From NCBI GenBank assembly GCA_002692855.1, contig NZMJ01000134.1:27277-91276 (forward strand): a stretch of DNA of 64,000 bases. The letters are read 5' to 3'. The notes under the pieces are model-generated. The model ran no database searches, was not told the origin of the DNA, and saw only the letters and a list, made by a program, of their open reading frames with translations. Shown here in pieces: positions 10,328 through 20,841 of this stretch. The stretch comes from Maricaulis sp. GTDB taxonomy: Bacteria > Pseudomonadota > Alphaproteobacteria > Caulobacterales > Maricaulaceae. Position 1 is the first letter of the stretch; each line of letters starts with the position of its first letter. Both the position numbers and the translations under genes were made by a program.

Positions 10328-10974
10328 TGCGCGCGATCCTGACCGCCCTCGCGATTTCCTTCGCTGCCGCCACGCCGGCGCTGGCGCAGAACAATGGCCT
10401 GCCCACAGCGCGCCAGTCCGTCGTCTTCGTGAAGACGATTGCCGTGCGCGGGGTCGAATGTGACCTCCTGGAGCGCTGGCAGGGCGCGGCGCTCTATTTC
10501 CAGGCCGGTCAGGAAATGGCGCGTTTCGACGAGGCCGAGCAATTGGAGATCGCGACCGATATCGAATTGCTGTCGAGCGAGATGACCTGCGACGATACCG
10601 CGCTGGTGGCGTGGACGCAGGGCGCCGCGCCGAATATCGAGCGCGAGATGCTGCCCCACTACCTGACCGGCTACCGGGCGCTGGCGCAACTGCCCGAGCC
10701 GCCCGCCGAGTTCATGGCGCTGACGGACAACGCCGCCGGGCTTGCCGCCGTCGAGGCGAAGATTGCCGGGTTGCAGGCCGGGGGCGGGGCGCTCGAGGGC
10801 GGGCTCGACTGGACGCAGTTCGATGCCCGGATGCGGACGGGGGCGACCGCCATCGCGGCCGCCGTCGCCGGTGACGAGAGTGCAGGATTTACCACGCAGG
10901 AAGCGCGCCGGCAGATGGTTCACATCGCCGACGTGACCCTGTTGTGGCTTCAGGACCAGGCAGAGGACGAATAA
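10327..10974 (+). CDS. Hypothetical exported protein between sdhA and sdhB
   Basis: Start overlaps the sdhA stop; signal peptide [21 protein letters not shown]; stop abuts the sdhB start. Confidence 0.8.
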   Translation: MRAILTALAISFAAATPALAQNNGLPTARQSVVFVKTIAVRGVECDLLERWQGAALYFQAGQEMARFDEAEQLEIATDIELLSSEMTCDDTALVAWTQGAAPNIEREMLPHYLTGYRALAQLPEPPAEFMALTDNAAGLAAVEAKIAGLQAGGGALEGGLDWTQFDARMRTGATAIAAAVAGDESAGFTTQEARRQMVHIADVTLLWLQDQAEDE

Positions 10975-11753
10975 TGGTTCAGCTGACGCTTCCCAAAGGT
11001 TCGCAGCCCAAGCGGGGCAAGACCTGGCCGAAACCCGAGGCCGCGGACAAGACCCGCGAGTTCAAGATCTACCGCTATGACCCGGAGAGCGGCGAGGGGC
11101 CGCGCTGGGACCATTACACGGTCGATACCGGCGATTGCGGGCCGATGCTGCTCGACGCGCTGATCTGGATCAAGAATACGGTCGACCCGACGCTGACCTT
11201 CCGCCGCTCCTGCCGCGAAGGCGTGTGCGGGTCGTGCGCGATGAATATCGGCGGGCGCAACACCATCGCCTGCACCAAGGGCATGGACGAGTTCTCCGGC
11301 ACGATCACCATCGCGCCGCTGCCGCACCAGCCGGTGGTGAAGGACCTCGTCCCGGACCTGTCGAACTTCTATGCCCAGCACGCCTATGTGCAGCCCTATC
11401 TGCAGACCGACACGCCGGCGCCGGAGAAGGAATGGCGCCAGTCGGAAGAGGACCGGTCGAAGCTCGACGGGCTCTATGAGTGCATTTTGTGCGCCTGCTG
11501 TTCGACGGCCTGTCCGTCCTACTGGTGGAACAGCGAGAAATATCTCGGCCCGGCGGCGCTTCTGCAGGCCTATCGCTGGATCGAGGACAGCCGCGACGAG
11601 ATGACCGGCGACCGGCTTGATGACCTGAACGATCCGTTCAAGCTCTATCGTTGCCACACGATCATGAATTGCGCGCAGGTCTGTCCCAAGGACCTCAATC
11701 CCGCTGAAGCCATCGCCGGGATCAAGCGGCATCTGGCGGAACGCGAAGCTTGA
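10974..11753 (+). CDS. sdhB: Succinate dehydrogenase iron-sulfur subunit
   Basis: [27 protein letters not shown]...[39 protein letters not shown]...[17 protein letters not shown]. Confidence 0.98.
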   Translation: MVQLTLPKGSQPKRGKTWPKPEAADKTREFKIYRYDPESGEGPRWDHYTVDTGDCGPMLLDALIWIKNTVDPTLTFRRSCREGVCGSCAMNIGGRNTIACTKGMDEFSGTITIAPLPHQPVVKDLVPDLSNFYAQHAYVQPYLQTDTPAPEKEWRQSEEDRSKLDGLYECILCACCSTACPSYWWNSEKYLGPAALLQAYRWIEDSRDEMTGDRLDDLNDPFKLYRCHTIMNCAQVCPKDLNPAEAIAGIKRHLAEREA

Positions 11754-12394
11754 GCGAGACGAACGACCCCGCAAAAGCATCACTGCCCTTCGCCGGGCGT
11801 CTGAATCTCAATTCGCACCCGACGCGCCCCTGGGCGCGCGGGGTCGCGAAAGGCGTCGACCTGCTTCTGGTCGCGATGTTTACTGTCCCGTTCGCCATCG
11901 TCGTGCGCCATGTCGTCCGGCTCCTGCTCGAATATTCCGGGATGTATCCCGCATCGGCGTCTGGTGTTCAGGCATTGATCTGGACTGTCATTGCCCTGGG
12001 GCTTGCCGTGTCCGGTATCGCGCTGATCCTTTACGACACGCTGTGCGTGAGGGCGTACGGCCAGACGGCAGGCAAGGCCTTGATGGGCATAAGATGCACG
12101 ACGCGTCGCGGCACCAAGCCCCGGTTCAGACGCGCCTTCGCGCGGTCGGTCATGATGTGGGTGGTCGGGCTTGGCCTGATGATTCCCTATGTGATGACAC
12201 TACCCTTCATCGCGAATTTTTTCGTGCTGAAGCAGACAGGCCGGATGCTCTGGGACGGCGCGGCGGGCATCGTTGTCGAGACCAAGCCCGTTGAAGCGTG
12301 GCGCTGGGCGCTCGGGTTGGCGCTGCTCACGGGCGGATTGGTCGAGACTCTTGCTCCCCAGGTGATGCCGCTGGTTGACCTGCTCTTCTACTGA
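11750..12394 (+). CDS. RDD family membrane protein (TTG start)
   Basis: [32 protein letters not shown] pattern of RDD proteins; overlaps sdhB stop. Confidence 0.7.
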   Translation: MSETNDPAKASLPFAGRLNLNSHPTRPWARGVAKGVDLLLVAMFTVPFAIVVRHVVRLLLEYSGMYPASASGVQALIWTVIALGLAVSGIALILYDTLCVRAYGQTAGKALMGIRCTTRRGTKPRFRRAFARSVMMWVVGLGLMIPYVMTLPFIANFFVLKQTGRMLWDGAAGIVVETKPVEAWRWALGLALLTGGLVETLAPQVMPLVDLLFY

Positions 12395-12504
12395 TCCCGC
12401 TTTCCGCCGCAATCATCTTCCAATCGCCCCGATCCCGCCCTTCGATGTCCCGATAAGGCGCGCCTGATCCCGAACCGTTATCCACGGACAAGGGAGAGGG
12501 ATGG

Positions 12505-13905
12505 ATGACGGATCATTCCGTAACTGAGACCACATCGCGCCCGGTCGATCGAAGCCGGTCGATGGGGCTGAAACTGATTCTGGTGGGCGCGCTGGTCGTG
12601 CTGCTGGGTGTGCCGCTGGCCATCGTCAACCTGCTGGCCTGGGAGCGGGCCAACCGGGCTGAAGTCGTCGCGGTCGAGGTCGGCGCGGCCTATGGCGGAC
12701 CGCAGGAAATGCGCGGGCCCTTCCTGGCCATCCCCTACACGATCGAACGCGAAGTCGAGGTTCGCGACGACAACAACCGGGTGCGGCGCGAGATGCGCCC
12801 GGCCACCGAAACGGTGATCGTGTCACCCGACACGCTGCACATCACCGGACAACTTGAAAGCCGGATATTGAGCCGGGCCATCTATGACGTGCCGGTCTAC
12901 GAGGCCGGTCTGGAACTCGGCGGGACGTTCGACACGTCCGGCGTGGCAGATCTTGTGCCCGAAGGCGGACAGGCCGACTGGTCCGCCGCCCGGATGGTCT
13001 ATGCCGTCAGCGACCTTCGCGGGATTGGCGAGGATTTCCACTTTACCCTGTCAGGGCGACGGACGCTTCGCTTCGAGCCGCAATCGGATTTCGACCGCGT
13101 CGGGGCAAATGGTTCAGCCTGGCGCGGCATGAGCGCGCCGGTCCCCGGACTGCGCGCCGGCGAGGCGTTCGAGTTCGAGGCCAGCCTGCAGATTTCGGGT
13201 GCGCAGAGTTTCGCGCTGCTGGCCTCGGGCCGGGAAACGACGGCAGACATTTCCAGCGACTGGCGGCATCCCGGCTTTGACGGGACATTTCTGCCTGACA
13301 GCCGCGAGATCGGGGCCGAGGGCTTCACGGCCAGCTGGCGCGTGCCCTACCTGGCGCGCGGCGTTCCGGCGTCCTGGGTCGAAGGCAAGGGCTATTCCCT
13401 GCACCAGGCCGGCAACGCCCTGTTCGCGGTCAATCTTGTGACGCCGGCAGATGGCTATGCGCAGGTGTCGCGTTCGCTGAAATACGCGCTCCTGTTTCTC
13501 GCCTTCACCCTGTTGATGTTCTTCCTGATCGAGGCGAATGGCGACCGTCCGGTCCACGCCGCGCAATACATCCTGATCGGGCTGGCCCAGGTGATCTTCT
13601 ACCTGTTGCTCCTGGCCCTGTCCGAGCATGTCGGAGTCTGGGCGGCTTACGGAACTGCGGCTCTGGCCACGATCATGCTGACGGCAGGCTATGCGCTCAG
13701 CGTCTTCCGCTCGCAGCCCATGGCGATGGTGACCTTCGCCGGTCTGACGCTGACCTATCTGATCCAGTTCGTGCTGGTGCTGATGGAGGATTACGCGCTG
13801 CTGATCGGCTCGGCGCTCGCCTTTGGTGCGGTGGCCGTGACCATGTTCGTGACCCGCAAGGTCGACTGGTATGGTGTCACGACGCTGCCGAAGAAGGCGG
13901 GCTGA
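12505..13905 (+). CDS. creD: Inner-membrane protein CreD-like
   Basis: GLKLILVGALVVLLGVPL...RRTLRFEPQSDF...LFLAFTLLMFFLIE...RPVHAAQYILIGLAQVIFYLLLLALSEHVG. Confidence 0.9.
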   Translation: MTDHSVTETTSRPVDRSRSMGLKLILVGALVVLLGVPLAIVNLLAWERANRAEVVAVEVGAAYGGPQEMRGPFLAIPYTIEREVEVRDDNNRVRREMRPATETVIVSPDTLHITGQLESRILSRAIYDVPVYEAGLELGGTFDTSGVADLVPEGGQADWSAARMVYAVSDLRGIGEDFHFTLSGRRTLRFEPQSDFDRVGANGSAWRGMSAPVPGLRAGEAFEFEASLQISGAQSFALLASGRETTADISSDWRHPGFDGTFLPDSREIGAEGFTASWRVPYLARGVPASWVEGKGYSLHQAGNALFAVNLVTPADGYAQVSRSLKYALLFLAFTLLMFFLIEANGDRPVHAAQYILIGLAQVIFYLLLLALSEHVGVWAAYGTAALATIMLTAGYALSVFRSQPMAMVTFAGLTLTYLIQFVLVLMEDYALLIGSALAFGAVAVTMFVTRKVDWYGVTTLPKKAG

Positions 13906-13921
13906 CATCGGTCAAACCGGA

Positions 13922-13950
13922 CCCCGGCCCTCGCCCTCGCGAGGCCGGGG
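13922..13950. terminator. GC-rich hairpin between convergent genes
   Basis: CCCCGGCC...GGCCGGGG 8-bp stem between creD and the convergent acyltransferase; no clear U-tract. Confidence 0.4.
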
Positions 13951-13970
13951 AAACCGCCGAATCGCGATGC

Positions 13971-14840
13971 CTACCGCCAGGCCAGTTCTTCGCAGACATC
14001 GCGCAGGAAGGCGGTGGCCTCGGATTCGCTGGCGGGCAGGCTCGCAGGATCGATGGCACTGCCGAAGGTCAGGCGGTAGCGCGCCTTTCGCTTGTCCATG
14101 AAGCCCTGAAAGACGGTCATGTCCTTCAACTCGTCACTGAATTGCGCGAGCGCATAGTAGAGGAAGGGCATTCGCTGACGCACGCCCATCGGGATGACCG
14201 GTGCGTCGAACCGGCGGGCGAGGCTGATGGCGGTGGGCATCCACGGCTTTTCAATCAGCCCCCAGCGCTTCCAGCTCCATTCGGCCATCCGTCCGGCGGG
14301 GAAGATCACGATGCAGCGGCCGTCGCGGAACGCCGACAGCGCCGCCCGCAGGGTTTCGCGGGTGGAATCGCGCCGCCGCGACTGGGTGCGCCACTCGACG
14401 GGCAGGACGATGTCCTCAAGTCCGGGGCAGACGCGCAAGGCATCGCGATTGGCGAAAAAACACAAGTCCGGGCGATGCTGTTTCAAGGCCGCCCAGACCG
14501 CGATACCATCGGCGATCCCGCCGGGATGGTTGGCGACGATCACGCAGGCCCCTGTCGCAGGAACTGCCTCCAGCCCCCAGGTCTGGACCCGCAGATCCAG
14601 GAAGGACTCGGTCCAGTCCATCGCCGAACGGCCGGGGCGCGGCGCAATCTCGTCGGCCAGGGCCACCGCGCGCCGATATCCCAGGGCCGGGTAGATGATC
14701 GACTGGATGGCGCGCCACAGGCGCGGTCGCCGCATCAGGCGCGGCGCGCGTTCCTCGATCAGCACATCCACGATGTGCTTGCCGTCCGGCGCGGCCGGGC
14801 TCGGCGCAGGAATCGGGGCAGGAATCGGCTCGTCGGTCAT
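13971..14840 (-). CDS. PlsC-like glycerol-3-phosphate/lysophospholipid acyltransferase domain protein
   Basis: ACVIVANHPGGIADGIAVWAALKQ (HxxxxD-like NHPGGIAD), CIVIFPAGRMAEW. Confidence 0.7.
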   Translation of the reverse strand: MTDEPIPAPIPAPSPAAPDGKHIVDVLIEERAPRLMRRPRLWRAIQSIIYPALGYRRAVALADEIAPRPGRSAMDWTESFLDLRVQTWGLEAVPATGACVIVANHPGGIADGIAVWAALKQHRPDLCFFANRDALRVCPGLEDIVLPVEWRTQSRRRDSTRETLRAALSAFRDGRCIVIFPAGRMAEWSWKRWGLIEKPWMPTAISLARRFDAPVIPMGVRQRMPFLYYALAQFSDELKDMTVFQGFMDKRKARYRLTFGSAIDPASLPASESEATAFLRDVCEELAWR

Positions 14841-14988
14841 CGCTGCCCACTATAGGCCGTCAAACGGGGCGAAGATATTGGCCGGTTCCAGCCTCGCGCC
14901 CCGAAGTGTTAACGAAACCCTACCGATTGGCACCGCGATTGCGACGCCCCGTGAACGGATTAACGACCTGTTCACGATTGGGACGACG

Positions 14989-15552
14989 ATGGCGGTTCTT
15001 GACGCAGTACAGACACCTTCTCTCTTCGACCGGCTGACAGCGCCGCTGAAGCGGATGCAGCGCAATGTGAAGCGCCGGCGAGGCCCGATCGATGCCGGTC
15101 TCGCGGATTTCCTCGGCGAAGCAATCCGTCCCGGCGACAAGGTCCTGCAAATCGGCGCCAATGACCGGGCCGCAACCACGTTCCTGAGCTGCGGGGCCTT
15201 CCACCTGATGATCGCGCAGGCCGCCTCCGCCGAAGCTGTCGAGGCGCTGAGTGCTGCGGAAGGCGTTTCGAGCGAGCGGCTGCGCGCCTTTGCCAGCGTC
15301 GGAGCGTCGGAAAGCGCGGGCCGCGTCGATGCCGTCTATCTGGCGCCCTCGCCGGGCTTTGCGGCCCTGGCCGCGCATTTTCGTCATGCGGCAACGCGCC
15401 TGAGGACAGGCGGAATCCTGCTGCTGGACGGAGCCGACACGATCGAGGGCGGTCGCCTTTACGATGCGCTTCACGCCGACCTCGGCTGGCGGCTCGACGA
15501 GATCATTTCGGGCAAGGTCGCGGTGTTCCGCAAGACGGCCGCCATGGCCTGA
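14989..15552 (+). CDS. Hypothetical protein, class I methyltransferase-like fold
   Basis: MAVLDAVQTPSLFDRLTAPLKRMQRNVKRRRG...DKVLQIGANDRAATTFL...RTGGILLLDGADTIEGGRLYDAL; start chosen within ORF 14695..15552. Confidence 0.55.
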   Translation: MAVLDAVQTPSLFDRLTAPLKRMQRNVKRRRGPIDAGLADFLGEAIRPGDKVLQIGANDRAATTFLSCGAFHLMIAQAASAEAVEALSAAEGVSSERLRAFASVGASESAGRVDAVYLAPSPGFAALAAHFRHAATRLRTGGILLLDGADTIEGGRLYDALHADLGWRLDEIISGKVAVFRKTAAMA

Positions 15553-15588
15553 CCAGCCTGACAGAAAACTGTCGCAGACACGCGTTAG

Positions 15589-15619
15589 GACCGCTCCCAA
15601 TACCTTGGGAGCGGTCTTT
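15589..15619 (+). terminator. Perfect 12-bp hairpin with TTT tail; also covers the SD of the downstream arsC
   Basis: GACCGCTCCCAA-TACC-TTGGGAGCGGTC-TTT. Confidence 0.75.
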
Positions 15620-15621
15620 CC

Positions 15622-16119
15622 ATGTCCGATCGAATTTTCAACGTCCTGTTCCTGTGCACCGGAAATTCGGCGCGCTCCATCATGGCCGAGGCGCTTCTCG
15701 GCAAGATGGGGGGCGGTCGATTCAAGGCCTTTTCAGCCGGGTCCATGCCGGCGGGACAGGTCAATCCAGGCGCGCTCCGGATGCTGGGCACGCTCGGCTA
15801 CGAAACGGAACACTTCCGGTCGAAGAACTGGAGCGAGTTCGATACCGCTACCGGCGGGCCGGTAATGGACTTCGCCTTCACGGTTTGCGATTCGGCCGCA
15901 GCGGAAGTCTGCCCGGTCTGGCCGGGCCAGCCGATTACGGCACATTGGGGAATTGCCGACCCAGCCGCCGTCAGCGGCAGCGAGGCCGAGATCAGCGCCG
16001 CCTTTGCGCAGGCCTATCGCCTGCTGCGTCACCGGATCGAAGCCTTTGTCAGCCTGCCCGTTGAATCGCTCGACCGAATGACCCTTCAGTCCCGCCTCGA
16101 CGCCATCGGACGACCATGA
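15622..16119 (+). CDS. arsC: LMW-PTPase-type arsenate reductase
   Basis: [22 protein letters not shown]-loop, downstream arsenite transporter. Confidence 0.9.
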   Translation: MSDRIFNVLFLCTGNSARSIMAEALLGKMGGGRFKAFSAGSMPAGQVNPGALRMLGTLGYETEHFRSKNWSEFDTATGGPVMDFAFTVCDSAAAEVCPVWPGQPITAHWGIADPAAVSGSEAEISAAFAQAYRLLRHRIEAFVSLPVESLDRMTLQSRLDAIGRP

Positions 16120-17177
16120 CCGAAACGCACTCTTCCAAGGCCGGAATCGGGCCGTTTGAAAAATGGCTGTCCGTCTGGGTCGGCCTGGCAATCGTGACCG
16201 GTGTCGGTCTCGGCCTGGCCGTTCCGGGCCTGTTTTCCGCGCTTAGCCAGCTTGAATACGCGTCGGTGAATCTGGTCGTCGCGGTCCTGATCTGGGCGAT
16301 GATCTATCCGATGATGATCCAGGTCGATTTTGCCAGCATCCGGCAGATCGGCACGCGCCCGAAGGGGCTGATCGTCACACTGGTGGTCAACTGGCTGATC
16401 AAGCCGTTCACGATGGCCGCGCTGGCGGTGGTGTTCTTCGAATTCGTGTTCGCGCCCTTCCTGCAGCCGGAAGACGCGCTGCAATACACGGCCGGCCTGA
16501 TCCTGCTGGGCGCGGCCCCCTGCACGGCGATGGTCTTCGTGTGGTCTCAGCTGACGCGCGGCGATGCCAATTACACACTGGTCCAGGTCGCCGCCAATGA
16601 CGTGGTGATGATCTTTGCCTTCGCGCCGATTGTCGCGCTCCTGCTGGGTGTTACCGACATCACCATCCCGTGGGAGACGTTGCTCCTGTCGGTAGGGCTT
16701 TACGTGCTGGCACCACTGGCTGCCGGGGCCCTGACCCGCTGGTGGCTGATGCGTGGCCGCAGCGAAGCCGAAGGCGGGGCGCAGGTCGAGCGTTTCACGG
16801 CGCGGGTGAAGCCCGCGTCGATTGCGGGCCTGATCGCCACGGTCGTCCTCCTCTTCGGTTTCCAGGGCGATGTCCTGATCCAGCGGCCACTGGTGATCGC
16901 GATGATTGCCGTGCCGCTGCTGATCCAGTCCTACGGGATATTCTTCATCGCCTATGGCGCGGCCTGGCTGTGGAAGATGCCGTTCCGGATCGCTGCGCCG
17001 TGCGCGCTGATCGGCACGTCAAACTTCTTCGAGCTGGCCGTAGCGGTCGCGATCAGCCTGTTCGGCCTCAATTCCGGCGCTGCGCTGGCGACGGTCGTCG
17101 GTGTGCTGGTCGAGGTGCCGGTGATGTTGTCGCTGGTGGCGTTCGCCAACCGGACACAGCGTCACTTTCCCGGCTGA
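16116..17177 (+). CDS. arsB: ACR3-family arsenite efflux transporter
   Basis: [29 protein letters not shown]...[17 protein letters not shown]...[46 protein letters not shown]. Confidence 0.93.
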   Translation: MTETHSSKAGIGPFEKWLSVWVGLAIVTGVGLGLAVPGLFSALSQLEYASVNLVVAVLIWAMIYPMMIQVDFASIRQIGTRPKGLIVTLVVNWLIKPFTMAALAVVFFEFVFAPFLQPEDALQYTAGLILLGAAPCTAMVFVWSQLTRGDANYTLVQVAANDVVMIFAFAPIVALLLGVTDITIPWETLLLSVGLYVLAPLAAGALTRWWLMRGRSEAEGGAQVERFTARVKPASIAGLIATVVLLFGFQGDVLIQRPLVIAMIAVPLLIQSYGIFFIAYGAAWLWKMPFRIAAPCALIGTSNFFELAVAVAISLFGLNSGAALATVVGVLVEVPVMLSLVAFANRTQRHFPG

Positions 17178-17185
17178 CGCGGCGC

Positions 17186-17854
17186 CTACTGCCCGGTCGG
17201 CCGCGAGGTGCCGACCGAAGGCTGGATCACGTCCTGCCAGTTGACCTCGCGCTCGCGGCGCATCGCGCCGGTCAGCGCGTCGCAGCCCTCGCCCGGTTCG
17301 CTGCGCTGCAAGGCGCGCGGGAAAAAGTCCGCTGCCGCTTCGATGGCGGCGGCGCGTTCGGCGTCGCTGGCATTCGCCGCTATGGCATTGGCCGTCGCTT
17401 CGGGCAGGCGCGTCAGGCCCAGGGCCTGATCCCGGTTGTTGGTGCGGTAAATGGCGGACCAGCGGGCGGCTTCGGCGCTGTGACCGGCGGCGAGGTGCCG
17501 GGTGGCGAGCTCGGCCTGGCTGGCGGCCCAGCCGGCATTCGCGGCGGTTTCCAGCGCGGCATACCCTTCGGTGCGATAGGCCTCGGCAGCCTCGGCAGAC
17601 ACGCCCGGCGCCGCGGCCGCATTCAGCGCCGTGACACCCAGATTGTGCCAGGCGACTTCATACCCGGGTCCATAGGCCGCCGCGCAGCGATAGGCCGCCA
17701 GAGCGGTCGCGGTATCTCCGTTTTCCAGCGCATTGGCCGCGCGGGCATAGGCCATCTCGCCGCCCGTCCCGGCGCGTACGAAGTCCGGCCGCCCGCCTCC
17801 CGCGCATGCAGAGAGCGTGAGAACGAGCACGAGGGGAAGGGCAATGCGGACCAT
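17186..17854 (-). CDS. Lipoprotein, TPR/Sel1-like helical repeats
   Basis: Lipobox MVRIALPLVLVLTLSACAGGG; Ala-rich helical repeats. Confidence 0.6.
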   Translation of the reverse strand: MVRIALPLVLVLTLSACAGGGRPDFVRAGTGGEMAYARAANALENGDTATALAAYRCAAAYGPGYEVAWHNLGVTALNAAAAPGVSAEAAEAYRTEGYAALETAANAGWAASQAELATRHLAAGHSAEAARWSAIYRTNNRDQALGLTRLPEATANAIAANASDAERAAAIEAAADFFPRALQRSEPGEGCDALTGAMRREREVNWQDVIQPSVGTSRPTGQ

Positions 17855-18051
17855 GAAACAACCTTTGCGCCGGAACGGTTCGACAGGAAGTGTAACGCGG
17901 CGAGACGCGTCTGTCCGGAGGTGATTGCGGAAGACACAAAGCTCGCCAGTCGGCGGACGGACTGAGGTCTGATCTCACTCCCGCATTTGACCTTGGACCC
18001 GCGCGGCGCGATATGAGCGGCAACCAAGTTAGCCATCCATCGGAGAGCGGC

Positions 18052-19548
18052 ATGCGCGAGATTCATCACTTCATCGGCGGCAAGAGTGTCACGGGATCCA
18101 CCGGGCGCTGGGGTGACATCTACAACCCCAATACCGGTGAGGTTCAGGCGCGCGTCCAGTTCGCCGACAAGGGCGAAGTCGGCCAGGCCGTTGCCAAGGC
18201 CGTGGAAGCCCAGCGCGAATGGGCCGCGATGAACCCGCAGCGCCGCGCCCGCGTGCTGTTCAAGTTCAAGGAACTGGTCGAGGCGGACATGGATTCGCTG
18301 GCCGAGCTTCTGTCGTCGGAGCATGGCAAGGTGATCGCCGACTCCAAGGGCGATGTGATCCGCGGCCTGGAAGTGATCGAGTTTGCCTGCGGCGTGCCCC
18401 ACCTGATGAAGGGCGAATACACCGAGAGCGCCGGCACCGGCATCGACGTCTATTCGATGCGCCAGCCGCTCGGCGTCGTGGCCGGCATTTCGCCGTTCAA
18501 CTTCCCGGCCATGATCCCGATGTGGTTCATGGGCATGTCGATCGCGACCGGCAATGCGCTGGTCCTGAAGCCGTCCGAGAAGGACCCGTCGGTTCCCGTA
18601 CGCCTCGCCGAATTGTGGGCCGAGGCAGGACTTCCCGACGGTGTGATGCAGGTCGTTCACGGCGACAAGGAAGCGGTCGACGCGCTTCTCCACCACGACG
18701 ACATCAAGGCGGTCAGCTTTGTCGGTTCGTCCGATATTGCCCATTACATCGCGCGCACCTGCACCGAGCAGGGCAAGCGCTTCCAGGCGATGGGCGGGGC
18801 CAAGAACCACGGCATCATCATGCCGGATGCCGACATGGACCAGGTGGTCAAGGACATGGTCGGTGCGGCCTATGGTTCGGCGGGCGAGCGCTGCATGGCG
18901 CTGCCGGTCGCGGTGCCGGTCGGCAAGAAGACGGCGGACGAGTTCGTCGAGCGCATGATGGAAGCGGCCCAGGGTCTGAGCGTCGGCGTGTCGACCGATC
19001 CGGACGCGCATTACGGCCCGGTCGTGTCGAGCGTGCACCGCAAGACGATCGAGAAATACATCCAGATGGGCGTCGACGAGGGCGCGGAACTGAAGCTCGA
19101 CGGGCGCGGCTTCAAGCTGCAGGGCCACGAGAACGGCTTTTTCATCGGCCCGACCCTGTTCGACCATGTGAAGCCGGGCATGCAGTCCTACAAGGACGAG
19201 ATTTTCGGACCGGTCCTCCAGGTGGTGCGTGCGGACAACCTTGAAGAAGCCGCCGCGCTGCCGAGCAATCACCAGTATGGCAATGGTGTCGCCATCTTCA
19301 CCCGCAACGGCCTCGCCGCGCGTGAATTTGCCGCCAAGGTCCAGGTTGGCATGGTCGGCATCAATGTGCCGATCCCGGTGCCGGTGGCGTATCACAGCTT
19401 CGGTGGCTGGAAGCGCTCGGCCTTCACCGACACCAACCAGTACGGCACCGAGGGCATCCGCTTCTTCACCAAGATCAAGACGGTGACCCAGCGCTGGCCG
19501 ACCGGCGATATCGGCGACCAGGCCTTCGTCATCCCGACGATGCAGTAA
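18052..19548 (+). CDS. mmsA: CoA-acylating methylmalonate-semialdehyde dehydrogenase
   Basis: MREIHHFIGGKSVTGSTGRWGDIYNPNTGEVQARVQ...GISPFNFPAMIPMWFMGMSIATGNALVLKPSEKDPSVPVRLAELW; ORF could start at 18013. Confidence 0.93.
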   Translation: MREIHHFIGGKSVTGSTGRWGDIYNPNTGEVQARVQFADKGEVGQAVAKAVEAQREWAAMNPQRRARVLFKFKELVEADMDSLAELLSSEHGKVIADSKGDVIRGLEVIEFACGVPHLMKGEYTESAGTGIDVYSMRQPLGVVAGISPFNFPAMIPMWFMGMSIATGNALVLKPSEKDPSVPVRLAELWAEAGLPDGVMQVVHGDKEAVDALLHHDDIKAVSFVGSSDIAHYIARTCTEQGKRFQAMGGAKNHGIIMPDADMDQVVKDMVGAAYGSAGERCMALPVAVPVGKKTADEFVERMMEAAQGLSVGVSTDPDAHYGPVVSSVHRKTIEKYIQMGVDEGAELKLDGRGFKLQGHENGFFIGPTLFDHVKPGMQSYKDEIFGPVLQVVRADNLEEAAALPSNHQYGNGVAIFTRNGLAAREFAAKVQVGMVGINVPIPVPVAYHSFGGWKRSAFTDTNQYGTEGIRFFTKIKTVTQRWPTGDIGDQAFVIPTMQ

Positions 19549-19554
19549 GCAACA

Positions 19555-19650
19555 CTCCCTCTCCCTTCAGGGAGAGGGTTGGGGTGAGGGGGCTTTTGAA
19601 GACCCCCTCATCCGGCCTGCGGCCACCTTCTTCCTCAAGGGAGAAGGAAG
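19555..19650. repeat. Dispersed CCCTCTCCCTT-type palindromic intergenic repeat, two units (short forward, long reverse)
   Basis: CCCTCTCCCTTCAGGGAGAGGGTTGGGGTGAGGGGG then reverse complement of CCTTCTCCCTTGAGGAAGAAGGTGGCCGCAGGCCGGATGAGGGGG. Confidence 0.8.
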
Positions 19651-19701
19651 TCGCGCCATACCCTCTTTTCCTTTTTCCCCGCGCGCACTAGCGTTCGCGC
19701 C

Positions 19702-20841
19702 ATGTCCGCTTTCGAATTCCGCACCGTCCCGCACATCGTCTTCGGCAATGGCGCCAGCCGCCAGCTGGCCGAAAAGGCCGCGCCGGTCCTGAAATCCGCG
19801 CGCCGGATCTTCGTCGTCACCGACACCGGTGTGCGCGGCGCCGGCCTGATCGACGCGGCGCTGGCCGCGCTCGAATCCGCCGGTTTCACACTGGCCATCT
19901 ATGACGCGGTCGTCGCCGATCCGCCCGAGGACGTCGTGCTCGATGCGGCCCGGCGGGCGCGCGAGTTTGGTGCCGAGGCTGTGCTGGGTTTTGGCGGCGG
20001 AAGCCCGATGGACACCGCCAAGATTGTCGCGCTGCTGGCGGGCGGAGATCAGCCCCTGTCGCAGATGTACGGCGTCGAGCAGGTGCGCGTTACCGGCCTG
20101 CCGCTGATCCTGGTGCCGACGACGGCCGGGACGGGCAGCGAGGTGACGAATGTGGCCGTCATCACCACCGGGGCGACGTCGAAACGCGGCATCGCCGCCG
20201 GCCCGCTCTATGCGCAGATGGCGCTGCTGGACCCGGAATTGACGCGCGGACTGCCGAAGCATGCGACCGCCGCGACCGGCATCGACGCCATGGTTCACGC
20301 CATCGAGGCCTATACGAACCGGCGTTCGAAAAACCCGGTGTCGGACGCGCTGGCGCTCACGGCGCTGAAGCTGTTGCAAGGCGGGATCGAGCGCGCCTGT
20401 ACTGACGGGAATGACATGGACGCCCGCGGCGACATGTTGCTGGGCGCGATGCTGGCCGGGCAGGCCTTCTCCAATTCGCCCTGCGCCGGTGTGCACGCCA
20501 TGGCCTATCCGTTGGGCGGGATTTTCCACGTGCCGCACGGGCTGTCGAACTCGGTCGTGCTGCCGCCCGTGCTGCGTTTCAACGCGCCGGTCGCCGAAGC
20601 GCACTATTCCGAGATTGCCGCCCATATCGGCCTCACGGCGTCATCCGCTGCGCTGATCGACGAGATGGAGCGGATTGCCGAGGCGGTCGGGATCGAGCGG
20701 CGACTGAGCCAGCTCGGCATCAGCCATAACGATGTGCCGCGCATGGCCGAAGACGTGGCGGCCAATGACCGCCTGCTGCCGAACAATCCGCGCGAGATGG
20801 ACTATGACTCCATCGTCGCGATGTATGAGGAAATCCTGTGA
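19702..20841 (+). CDS. Iron-containing alcohol dehydrogenase
   Basis: FGGGSPMDTAKIVALL...VPTTAGTGSEVTNVAVI...CAGVHAMAYPLGGIFHVPHGLSNSVVLPPVLRFN. Confidence 0.93.
   Translation: MSAFEFRTVPHIVFGNGASRQLAEKAAPVLKSARRIFVVTDTGVRGAGLIDAALAALESAGFTLAIYDAVVADPPEDVVLDAARRAREFGAEAVLGFGGGSPMDTAKIVALLAGGDQPLSQMYGVEQVRVTGLPLILVPTTAGTGSEVTNVAVITTGATSKRGIAAGPLYAQMALLDPELTRGLPKHATAATGIDAMVHAIEAYTNRRSKNPVSDALALTALKLLQGGIERACTDGNDMDARGDMLLGAMLAGQAFSNSPCAGVHAMAYPLGGIFHVPHGLSNSVVLPPVLRFNAPVAEAHYSEIAAHIGLTASSAALIDEMERIAEAVGIERRLSQLGISHNDVPRMAEDVAANDRLLPNNPREMDYDSIVAMYEEIL

Noticed and set aside
17623-19395. 590-aa minus-strand ORF opposite mmsA
   Set aside because: Antisense of a clear mmsA reading frame; composition typical of a shadow ORF.
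19555-19650. Repeat block as a CRISPR array
   Set aside because: Only two palindromic units, in opposite orientations with no regular spacers; no cas genes.
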